In this document: positions 27,998-35,596 of the stretch, piece after piece
Layout: each line of letters begins with the position of its first letter
How positions within the stretch are numbered: position 1 is the stretch's first letter
Assembly (NCBI GenBank): GCA_025454395.1
Contig: JALOOM010000023.1
Span: 1 to 47,127 of the forward strand
Length of the DNA stretch: 47,127 bases
From: Elainella sp. Prado103
GTDB taxonomy: Bacteria; Cyanobacteriota; Cyanobacteriia; Elainellales; Elainellaceae
Direction: 5' to 3'
Notes under the pieces: model-generated
What the model saw: only the letters and a program-made list of their open reading frames with translations
Told to the model about the DNA's origin: nothing
Database searches by the model: none
Translations under genes and position numbers: made by a program

Positions 27998-29020
27998 GTG
28001 TCTCACCTCCTTCCCGTTGCCGAATTTCTGAATGCACCTGGTCTGTTACTGGATGTCCGCAGTCCGGGTGAGTACGCGCAGGGACATATTCCAGGAGCGA
28101 TCAGTTTTCCCCTGTTTACGGATGCAGAACGGGCGGAAGTGGGGATTTGTTACAAACAAGAGGGGCGAAATGCCGCCGTGGAGTTAGGGTTTTCGATCGC
28201 CGGGCCCAAATTTGCCGGGTTTATTGCCACAGCTAAACAACTCGTTGCCGATCGTCCTGATCCAGCAGTGATCCGGCTACATTGTTGGCGGGGGGGGATG
28301 CGCAGTGAAGCCGTAGCCTGGGTGTTGGGCATGGCGGGGTTTCAGGTGTTGTTGCTGATCGGGGGCTATAAGGCTTATCGAGGCTGGACGAGGCTGCAAT
28401 TTGAATCCCCTCGATCGATCCGCATTTTAGGAGGAATGACTGGCACCGGCAAAACGGCTGTTTTAGCAGCACTGCGGCAACAGAAGGTGCAGGTGATCGA
28501 TCTAGAGGGTTTGGCCCATCATCGCGGCAGTAGTTTTGGCGCTTTGGGCATGCCACCGCAGCCGACTAATGAACAGTTTGAGAATCAGTTGGCCACCTGT
28601 TGGGCTGAGCTAGACCCCGATCGCCCCGTCTGGATCGAAGCCGAGAGCCGCCGCATTGGGCTGTGCCGCATTCCTGAGGCGGTGTTTCAGCAAATGGCAA
28701 TTGCTCCGATCGTTGAGATTCAGCGCGATCGAGCCGAACGCTTAGCCTTGTTAGTGGAGGAATATGGCCAAGCTGAGCGGCGGGCGTTGATCCTTGCCAC
28801 TGAACGCATCCGTAAACATCTAGGTGGGCTGCGCACCCAACAAGCGGTTGACTTACTCCAGCAGGGCAACCTGTCAGCCGCGTTTGACCTGATTTTGGAT
28901 TACTACGATCGCACCTACACCTATGATCTGGAGCGGCGGCAGTTGCAGCCTCAATCGATCGATGTCACTGGAAAAGATGCCACCGCCGTGGCTCGCTTGC
29001 TGAATTCTGACATTTCATGA
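27998..29020 (+). CDS. mnmH: tRNA 2-selenouridine synthase (MnmH/SelU)
   Basis: Converts 2-thiouridine at the wobble position of some tRNAs to 2-selenouridine by way of a geranylated intermediate. The N-terminal rhodanese domain is visible (LLLDVRSPGEYAQGHIPGA), with the catalytic Cys in RLHCWRGGMRSEAVAW. A P-loop follows (GGMTGTGKTAVL) and then the LEGLAHHRGSSFGALG segment characteristic of the family, with WIEAESRRIG and the C-terminal AERLALL region. Length is about 340 residues, usual for the family. The start is uncertain: GTG 27998 (VSHLLPVAEFL) or TTG 27983, which lies in a tandem duplication; neither has a clear ribosome-binding site. The selenium donor synthetase SelD is not in the window. 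It is 6 bp from the next gene. Confidence 0.93.
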   Translation: MSHLLPVAEFLNAPGLLLDVRSPGEYAQGHIPGAISFPLFTDAERAEVGICYKQEGRNAAVELGFSIAGPKFAGFIATAKQLVADRPDPAVIRLHCWRGGMRSEAVAWVLGMAGFQVLLLIGGYKAYRGWTRLQFESPRSIRILGGMTGTGKTAVLAALRQQKVQVIDLEGLAHHRGSSFGALGMPPQPTNEQFENQLATCWAELDPDRPVWIEAESRRIGLCRIPEAVFQQMAIAPIVEIQRDRAERLALLVEEYGQAERRALILATERIRKHLGGLRTQQAVDLLQQGNLSAAFDLILDYYDRTYTYDLERRQLQPQSIDVTGKDATAVARLLNSDIS

Positions 29021-29026
29021 GTCAAC

Positions 29027-30067
29027 ATGGGTAAAAAAACAGCTTCCCTACCTCCTTCTGCCCCTTCTACCGATCATCCACCGCGACTCTTGCAAAAGCT
29101 GAGTCAAAAGCTGTTTGCCGATCCCACCGAACAGCAAGCTTTTATGCAGCCGATTTTGGTGCCCCAACCTTTTTTACCGGCCATTCTTTGGTTAGCCCCT
29201 CAGCCTGATCCAGCTCCGTTTGCAGTCGCTACCCGACTGGATTGGCAACCTCATTTTGTCGATCGACTGCTGACAGAAACCCGACCTGGTAAGCATCCTT
29301 TACATCAGCAAGGGGCCTTCTACTGTTTGGATTTTTCATCGGTGTTTGCGGCCGCTGTGCTGCAAGGCATTGATCGATCGATCGAGGTCATCATCGATCT
29401 ATGTGCTGCTCCCGGTGGCAAGAGCATTTTTGCCTGGAAACTGCTGCAACCCAGTCTACTAATCAGCAATGAAGTGATTGGCAAACGGATGGGGGCGTTG
29501 ATTTCTAATTTAAAGCGGTGCCACATTCAGCCCGCTTATGCCATCTGTCGTGATCCCAGCCTCCTAGCCACTGCATTGCCCCAAACCGCAGATCTCGTCT
29601 TGGTGGATGCCCCTTGTAGTGGACAGTCGCTGCTGGCCAAAGCCGAAAAGAATCCCGGTTGTTTTCATCCGGTGACGATCGGCAAAAATGCGAATCGGCA
29701 AAAACGCATCCTGGCCAATGCCGCTCAGATTGTGGCTCCCCAGGGGTTTTTAGCCTATATGACTTGTACCTATGCCCCTGAAGAAAATGAGCAAGTCTGT
29801 ACATGGCTTTTGGAACGATTTCCCCACTTGCAACCGATCGCGGTGCCGCTGCTGGATGCCTACCGTTCCCCATTGGCTGAGTTTCCCTGCTATCGGATGT
29901 TTCCCCAGTCGGGATTAGGGGCGGGTGCTTTCACGATCTTACTGAAACATCAGGATGACTCCACTCCGTTGCCGTTGCCGTCCGATCGGTTGACGACTTT
30001 TTTACAGCAGCATCAAGATTATCAGATTGGCAATCAGAGGAACGAAGCAACAGCAAGCCCTCTGTAG
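29027..30067 (+). CDS. RsmB/NSUN-family RNA (cytosine-C5) methyltransferase
   Basis: S-adenosylmethionine-dependent methyltransferase acting on rRNA or tRNA cytosine. The binding loop is DLCAAPGGKSIFAWKLL (about residue 122-138). The two family cysteines are in VDAPCSGQSLL (motif IV) and MTCTYAPEENE (motif VI). It has 346 residues, lacks an N-terminal NusB-like domain, and ends GAFTILLKHQD, so it is nearer to the RsmF/NSUN type than to RsmB. The exact target cannot be read from sequence. The ATG is 6 bp after the mnmH stop, so both RNA-modification genes are likely on one transcript. Confidence 0.9.
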   Translation: MGKKTASLPPSAPSTDHPPRLLQKLSQKLFADPTEQQAFMQPILVPQPFLPAILWLAPQPDPAPFAVATRLDWQPHFVDRLLTETRPGKHPLHQQGAFYCLDFSSVFAAAVLQGIDRSIEVIIDLCAAPGGKSIFAWKLLQPSLLISNEVIGKRMGALISNLKRCHIQPAYAICRDPSLLATALPQTADLVLVDAPCSGQSLLAKAEKNPGCFHPVTIGKNANRQKRILANAAQIVAPQGFLAYMTCTYAPEENEQVCTWLLERFPHLQPIAVPLLDAYRSPLAEFPCYRMFPQSGLGAGAFTILLKHQDDSTPLPLPSDRLTTFLQQHQDYQIGNQRNEATASPL

Positions 30068-30444
30068 GGAGTATTGATCATCAAGTACAATGGCATCCCA
30101 AATTCAGAGCGCAGGGCTGGAAATAAGAGAAACCATCCTTGCCTTCAGAAATGCCCGGATTGTTTCATAAAATTCTTGCTTCACAAAACTCAACCTTTAA
30201 TTTCGGTGAAATCAACATAACTTGATATCGATCGAGAGTTAGGTATGTTACATCCGTATAAGGGCGATCGGTATCGTTGATTACTAAGTTGATAGCTTAG
30301 ATGACTCAAGGGTTGGGTTGCCAAAGGTGTCTAGATTTTGGGTTGCCTAGCTGGGTCTAGCCGGGTCTAACCTGACTGCACCCTGTCCTAACGCCGGGTA
30401 CGAGAGCTGATCGCTAACCAGCACGATGGTTTAGCCTACTGGTG

Positions 30445-30687
30445 ACCCAGTCTCCTAACCCAGTCTCCTAACCCAGTCTCCTGACCTAGTTCCTGAGCAA
30501 ATCTCCTAGCGATCTCCTGACTCAAGCCGCCCTCCTACGCAATCCTGATCCCACTGACCCAGTTTCTGACCCAGTTTCTGACCCAGTCTCTGACCCAGTT
30601 CCTGACCCAGTTCCTGAGAGTCTGCGCCTCACCATAGCTCCTGAAAACAGCTCCTGAAAACAGCTCCTGAAAACAGCTCCTGAAAAC
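30445..30687. repeat. Three successive short tandem arrays
   Basis: First, a 13-bp unit ACCCAGTCTCCTA is repeated about four times (30445-30496). Second, a 12-bp unit GACCCAGTTTCT is repeated five times (30556-30615). Third, a 13-bp unit AGCTCCTGAAAAC is repeated four times (30636-30687). The units share CTCCT/CCAG cores and may derive from one another. They fill most of the 30068-30801 gap, which holds no other convincing gene. Confidence 0.92.
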
Positions 30688-30801
30688 AGCTCAAACAGAA
30701 TCCTAGTCAGGGATCGATCGCTCTGCCTAGGCTTGCCACCGCTAGATTCGCTCGATCGGGAGATGAAATTGTTCAAGCATTTTTCTATAACCGAGGAAAG
30801 C

Positions 30802-31011
30802 ATGATGGAAACACTAACCATGAATGTTTTAGTCAATCATCAACTGAAGGAAGAGGTTGCAGCCCTTGCTGCCGCTGCTTTTCATCAACATTTGATTTCG
30901 GGATATGGAGATGGCGAATCACCAGATGAATATCAGATTGTGGTTCAGGGCAAACCGAAGCACTTCACCCTGGAGCGTGCCCGTCTATTCCTGGCTCAAT
31001 TAATGCAGTAG
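30802..31011 (+). CDS. Small unknown protein (69 residues)
   Basis: A short acidic-to-neutral soluble protein: MMETLTMNVLVNHQLKEEVA, an Ala-rich helix, GYGDGESPDEYQIVVQGKP and a final helix (FTLERARLFLAQLMQ). The frame is open further upstream, but GAGGA sits 4 bp before ATG 30802, so I use that start. A hairpin terminator follows 37 bp after the stop, supporting a real monocistronic gene. No family recognised. It lies between a repeat-filled gap and ndhF. Confidence 0.75.
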   Translation: MMETLTMNVLVNHQLKEEVAALAAAAFHQHLISGYGDGESPDEYQIVVQGKPKHFTLERARLFLAQLMQ

Positions 31012-31048
31012 TGCCAGAATAGCCACTTTCAGCAATCGGATATCGATC

Positions 31049-31075
31049 AACAGCGAAAGGTCGATCGCTGTTTTT
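31049..31075 (+). terminator. Rho-independent terminator of the 69-residue protein gene
   Basis: AACAGCGA and TCGCTGTT form a perfect 8-bp stem around an 8-nt loop, overlapped and followed by TTTTT. The remaining 31076-31415 is the ndhF upstream region; it holds no gene I trust. Confidence 0.85.
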
Positions 31076-31415
31076 CAGTCAGTATGAAGGTCTGAAATCA
31101 ATGTTGAGAAACACGAACCTGGCTCAATTGATGGGGTCAGGTTTTTGATTAGCTATATTCCCCATTGCCTCCAGTAACACCCATATCAGGTGTAGCCATG
31201 ATCAGGTGTAGCCATTGAGTCAGATGTTGCCACTGAACAGTCTGGAACAGTGATCCCTCGCAAACTGATGCCAAGGCGATCGATGCTGAGTCTTTATACC
31301 CCTGGTCAGAGTTTAGGTTCCTTTGCCATAGTTTAAGAATCTTCTCAGGCAGCGATATGTCACAATGTAGACGGTTTTGCCAACTCAATGAGACGTGATG
31401 GAGTAGGCCTCACTC

Positions 31416-33497
31416 ATGGAACCACTATATGAATTTGCCTGGATAATTCCCGTTTTGCCGCTGGCAGGCGCGATGATTCTGGGCTTGGGCTTGATTTCGT
31501 TTAACAAAGCAACCAATGCAATTCGCCAAGGGAGCGCAATTTTTATTGTTTCTCTGTTGGGTGCGGCAATGGTGCTTTCCTTTGGGCTGCTATGGAGTCA
31601 GATCCAAGGGCATCCTCCCTATACCCAGATGATTGAGTGGGCATCTGCTGGAGATTTCCGCCTCACGATGGGCTATACGGTCGATCATCTCACAGCCATG
31701 ATGCTGGCGATCGTCACCACGGTGGCTTTCTTCGTCATGATCTACACCGATGGCTACATGGCACATGATCCCGGCTATGTCCGGTTTTACGCTTACCTCA
31801 GTTTATTTAGCTCTTCCATGTTGGGGCTGGTAGTCAGTCCTAATTTGCTGCAAGTCTATGTATTCTGGGAACTGGTTGGCATGTGTTCTTACTTGCTGAT
31901 CGGGTTCTGGTATGACCGTAAGGCAGCGGCGGATGCCTGTCAAAAAGCATTTGTCACGAACCGGGTCGGTGACTTTGGGTTGCTGTTGGGGATGCTGGCG
32001 CTATTTTGGGCAACGGGCACCTTCGAGTTTGAATTGATGGGCGATCGACTCAGCGATCTAGTCTCTTCCGGAGCACTCTCCGCTGGGTTGGCGGCCCTGT
32101 TTGCCGTTCTGGTGTTTTTAGGGCCTGTGGCCAAGTCGGCGCAAGTGCCGCTGCATGTGTGGCTTCCTGATGCCATGGAAGGCCCAACTCCGATCTCAGC
32201 TTTGATCCATGCAGCAACCATGGTGGCAGCGGGTGTGTTTTTGATTGCCCGTATGTATCCAGTGTTTGAGCATGTGCCGACCGCTATGAATGTGATCGCC
32301 TGGACAGGAGCAGCCACCGCTTTTGTCGGAGCAACCACCGCGATCACACAAAACGATATTAAGAAGGGCCTCGCTTACTCCACGATGTCTCAGTTGGGTT
32401 ACATGGTGATGGCAATGGGAGTGGGTGCCTATGGTGCAGGCTTGTTCCACCTGATGACCCATGCTTACTTTAAGGCCATGCTATTCCTGGGTTCGGGTTC
32501 AGTCATCCATGGCATGGAAGCAGTGGTTGGGCATGATCCTGTTTTAGCTCAGGATATGCGGCTGATGGGCGGTTTGCGGAAATATATGCCGATTACCGCG
32601 ATCACCTTCTTGATCGGCACGTTGGCAATTTGTGGAATTCCTCCTTTTGCAGGTTTCTGGTCTAAAGACGAGGTCTTGGGGGCAACTTATGCTGCCAATC
32701 CGGCAATGTGGGCGATCGGCTGGTTAACCGCAGGCATCACGGCATTCTATATGTTCCGGATGTATTTCACCACCTTTGAAGGTAGTTTTCGTGGCACCAA
32801 TACCGAAATTCAAAAACAGTTGAAACTGGCTGAATTTCAAAAGATGGGGCTATCTCTGGGGCCAGGCGCAATGAATCCGCAGGAATTGACCCTGGAGACA
32901 GCAGCGCATGGGGATGAGCCGGAGAGTCATGGCGATCATCACCACAGTCACGAACCCCATGAGTCGCCGATCACCATGACCCTACCCTTGATAGCCTTGG
33001 CGATCCCATCCATCTTGATCGGTCTCGTCGGTACCCCGTTTGCCAACTACTTTGAGGCATTCATCCATCCGCCTAGTGAGGTGATCGAAGGGATTCCATC
33101 CGAGTTTGAACTGGGTGAATTTGTCACTATGGCGGGAAGTTCGATCGGGATTGCTCTGCTTGGCATTACCCTGGCTTCCTTGATGTATCTGTCGCGGAAG
33201 ATTGATCCGGCTGCGATTGCTGAGAAGATCCAGCCCCTTTATCAGCTCTCCCTCAATAAGTGGTATTTCGACGATATCTATGAAGTGCTGTTCATTCAAG
33301 GTAGCCGTCGCATTGCCCGTCAGGTACTGGAGGTGGATTTGCGCATTGTCGATGGGATCGTTAACCTGGCCGGATTTGTCACGCTGGTGACAGGAGAAGG
33401 TCTGAAGTATCTGGAAACCGGACGTGCTCAGTTCTATGCGCTGATCGTGTTCGGAGCAGTACTCGGTCTGGTGCTGCTGTCTGGGCTTACCGGCTGA
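31416..33497 (+). CDS. ndhF: NAD(P)H-quinone oxidoreductase subunit 5 (NdhF)
   Basis: Antiporter-like proton-pumping subunit of thylakoid NDH-1, serving respiration and cyclic electron flow. 693 residues and about 15 hydrophobic helices. Conserved core segments include FYAYLSLFSSSMLGLVVSPN, the WELVGMCSYLLIGFWYDR glutamate region, HVWLPDAMEGPTPISALIHA, DIKKGLAYSTMSQLGYM and a C-terminal lateral helix region after KWYFDD. A His-rich loop (HGDHHHSHEPHES, about residue 508) lies between helices. The N-terminus MEPLYEFAWIIPVLPL is typical of NdhF1, the form in the complex dedicated to respiration and cyclic flow rather than CO2 uptake. It is followed by ndhD. Confidence 0.97.
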   Translation: MEPLYEFAWIIPVLPLAGAMILGLGLISFNKATNAIRQGSAIFIVSLLGAAMVLSFGLLWSQIQGHPPYTQMIEWASAGDFRLTMGYTVDHLTAMMLAIVTTVAFFVMIYTDGYMAHDPGYVRFYAYLSLFSSSMLGLVVSPNLLQVYVFWELVGMCSYLLIGFWYDRKAAADACQKAFVTNRVGDFGLLLGMLALFWATGTFEFELMGDRLSDLVSSGALSAGLAALFAVLVFLGPVAKSAQVPLHVWLPDAMEGPTPISALIHAATMVAAGVFLIARMYPVFEHVPTAMNVIAWTGAATAFVGATTAITQNDIKKGLAYSTMSQLGYMVMAMGVGAYGAGLFHLMTHAYFKAMLFLGSGSVIHGMEAVVGHDPVLAQDMRLMGGLRKYMPITAITFLIGTLAICGIPPFAGFWSKDEVLGATYAANPAMWAIGWLTAGITAFYMFRMYFTTFEGSFRGTNTEIQKQLKLAEFQKMGLSLGPGAMNPQELTLETAAHGDEPESHGDHHHSHEPHESPITMTLPLIALAIPSILIGLVGTPFANYFEAFIHPPSEVIEGIPSEFELGEFVTMAGSSIGIALLGITLASLMYLSRKIDPAAIAEKIQPLYQLSLNKWYFDDIYEVLFIQGSRRIARQVLEVDLRIVDGIVNLAGFVTLVTGEGLKYLETGRAQFYALIVFGAVLGLVLLSGLTG

Positions 33498-33511
33498 GGT
33501 GGATCAAAATA

Positions 33512-33551
33512 CTGAAAGTCTGTCTGGTCGTTGAGCACCGCAGACTTTCAG
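33512..33551 (+). repeat. Intercistronic hairpin between ndhF and ndhD
   Basis: CTGAAAGTCTG and CAGACTTTCAG form a perfect 11-bp stem with an 18-nt loop that can pair further (GGT/ACC). It starts 15 bp after the ndhF stop and has no T-tract. The remainder of 33552-33787 shows no gene and may include an ndhD promoter. Confidence 0.75.
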
Positions 33552-33787
33552 AAGCTGGCGTTCAGTGCTCTATGGGGATGGGACAGATTAGCAGTTAGGG
33601 TATCTAGGAAGATCGAACGCTGAATATTGCCAGATAGTGCCAGCACATTACCAGCAAGACGCTCCGAACTTCTGCGTCACGCTAGAACATGAGCAACAGA
33701 TCAGGGGGCAGCCCGTTAGGCGATCGATCCCAGTGCGGCGATCGATCCGTTGCTTCCCCTTTATCGAAATTCTATAAAAAAGCCACA

Positions 33788-35380
33788 ATGAACATTGCTG
33801 ATTTTCCTTGGTTAACCTTTGCAATCCTGTTTCCAGTGGTTGCTTCTTTAGCGATCCCCATCATTCCTGATAAGGATGGTAAAACGGTTCGCTGGTATGC
33901 CTTAATCGTTGGGCTGATCGATTTTTGCGTCCTGGTTTACGCCTTTTATACGCAGTATGACTTTGCCAACCCAGGGCTACAACTGGTGGAGAGCTATACC
34001 TGGGTGGCTGCTCTTGATTTGAAATGGTCAGTCGGAGCAGATGGGCTATCTATGCCGCTGATTCTGCTGACTGGCTTTATCACCACCCTGGCAATCCTGG
34101 CTTCCTGGCCGGTGACGCTGAAGCCCAAGCTTTTCTACTTTTTGATGCTCGCTATGTACGGCGGGCAAATTGGTGTGTTTGCTGTGCAAGACATGCTGCT
34201 GTTCTTCCTGATGTGGGAGCTGGAGTTAATTCCGGTCTATTTGTTGCTCTCAATTTGGGGTGGCAAAAAGCGGCTCTATGCGGCAACCAAGTTTATTCTC
34301 TACACCGCTGGCGGATCGCTGTTCATTTTGGTGGCCGCTCTGGCGATGGCCTTCTACGGAGACACGGTGACGTTTGACATGCGATCCTTAATGTCAAAAG
34401 AGTTTCCGCTGCAATTTCAGCTTTTGGTCTATGGCGGCTTTTTGATCGCCTATGCGGTTAAACTGCCGATCTTTCCACTGCATACCTGGCTACCCGATGC
34501 CCATGGAGAAGCTACTGCGCCGGTTCACATGCTGCTGGCAGGAATTCTGCTGAAGATGGGCGGGTATGCGTTGATCCGAATGAATGTGGAAATGCTGCCG
34601 GATGCCCATGTCTACTTCGCACCGATCCTGGTCATTCTGGGGGTAGTCAATATCATCTATGCCGCCCTCACGTCCTTCGCCCAGCGCAACCTGAAACGTA
34701 AAATTGCTTACTCTTCGATCTCCCACATGGGATTTGTGCTGATTGGGATCGCCTCTTTCACTGATCTAGGGCTGAGCGGAGCCATGCTGCAAATGGTTTC
34801 CCATGGGTTGATCGGAGCCAGTCTGTTCTTCCTGGTCGGTGCAACCTACGATCGCACCCATACCCTAATTTTGGATGAAATGGGCGGTGTCGGGAAGAAA
34901 ATGCCGAAAATTTTTGCCATGTTTACGGCTTGCTCAATGGCTTCTTTAGCCCTACCTGGGATGAGCGGCTTTGTGGCCGAGCTGATGGTGTTTGTCGGTT
35001 TTGCCACCAGTGATGCTTACAGCCTACCCTTCAAGATTATTGTGGTGATTTTGGCCGCCGTGGGTGTAATCCTAACTCCGGTTTACTTGCTCTCTATGCT
35101 ACGAGAAATTTTCTACGGGCCGGAGAATAAGGAATTGGTGGAACATGAGGTGTTGGTGGATGCAGAACCGCGCGAGGTATTTATCATTGCCTGCTTGCTG
35201 ATCCCCATCATCGGCATTGGTTTCTATCCCAAGCTGATCACCCAAATTTATGATTCTAAAACTCTGGCGATCACGGCTGAATTGCAAGATTCCCTCTCAA
35301 CCCTGGCGGAGCAGCAGTCGAAAGTGAAGCCGCTCGCTTTCCGGGATCTACCCTTGACCGAAGCACCCCAGCTTAATTAA
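33788..35380 (+). CDS. ndhD: NAD(P)H-quinone oxidoreductase subunit 4 (NdhD)
   Basis: Second large antiporter-like membrane subunit of NDH-1. 530 residues, about 14 helices. Signatures are [79 protein letters not shown] and [16 protein letters not shown]. The frame is open upstream to 33689, but the added 33 residues are Ser/Gly-rich and unlike any NdhD, while [17 protein letters not shown] is the expected N-terminus. Gene order ndhF-ndhD on one strand is the usual cyanobacterial pair (D1/F1 type). A terminator follows at 35461. Confidence 0.96.
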   Translation: MNIADFPWLTFAILFPVVASLAIPIIPDKDGKTVRWYALIVGLIDFCVLVYAFYTQYDFANPGLQLVESYTWVAALDLKWSVGADGLSMPLILLTGFITTLAILASWPVTLKPKLFYFLMLAMYGGQIGVFAVQDMLLFFLMWELELIPVYLLLSIWGGKKRLYAATKFILYTAGGSLFILVAALAMAFYGDTVTFDMRSLMSKEFPLQFQLLVYGGFLIAYAVKLPIFPLHTWLPDAHGEATAPVHMLLAGILLKMGGYALIRMNVEMLPDAHVYFAPILVILGVVNIIYAALTSFAQRNLKRKIAYSSISHMGFVLIGIASFTDLGLSGAMLQMVSHGLIGASLFFLVGATYDRTHTLILDEMGGVGKKMPKIFAMFTACSMASLALPGMSGFVAELMVFVGFATSDAYSLPFKIIVVILAAVGVILTPVYLLSMLREIFYGPENKELVEHEVLVDAEPREVFIIACLLIPIIGIGFYPKLITQIYDSKTLAITAELQDSLSTLAEQQSKVKPLAFRDLPLTEAPQLN

Positions 35381-35460
35381 CCAACGGGGTACAGCAATGG
35401 CGCGATCGTTACTGCGATCGTTCCACACCAACAGTGAGGTCATGAAACTAACTTCATCCT

Positions 35461-35491
35461 GAGGAGAGAGGCTAAAACCTCCTCCTTTTTT
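35461..35491 (+). terminator. Rho-independent terminator after ndhD
   Basis: The stem AGGAG-GAGG with CCTC-CTCCT (one bulged A) closes loop CTAAAA and runs into TTTTTT. It is 80 bp past the ndhD stop and just before a tandem array. Confidence 0.85.
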
Positions 35492-35583
35492 AGGATCGAT
35501 TAGTTTTAGGATCGGTCAGTTTTAGGATCGGTCAGTTTTAGGATCGGTCAGTTTTAGGATCGGTCAGTTTTAGGATCGGTCAG
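35488..35583. repeat. Six copies of a 16-bp tandem repeat
   Basis: TTTTAGGATCGGTCAG is repeated head to tail: the first unit differs at two positions (GATTAG end) and five are identical. The array begins in the T-tract of the ndhD terminator and ends 13 bp before the stop of the convergent kinase gene. Confidence 0.97.
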
Positions 35584-35596
35584 CGTTTGCTACTCG

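Noticed and set aside
30445-30687. Possible CRISPR array
   Set aside because: Units are directly adjacent with no unique spacers, unit length is 12-13 bp, and no cas genes are present. The same applies to the arrays at 25848 and 35488.
31149-31388. 79-residue minus-strand frame upstream of ndhF
   Set aside because: Repetitive segments (GCCA-TTGAGTCAG type) and no motif; more likely the ndhF promoter region.
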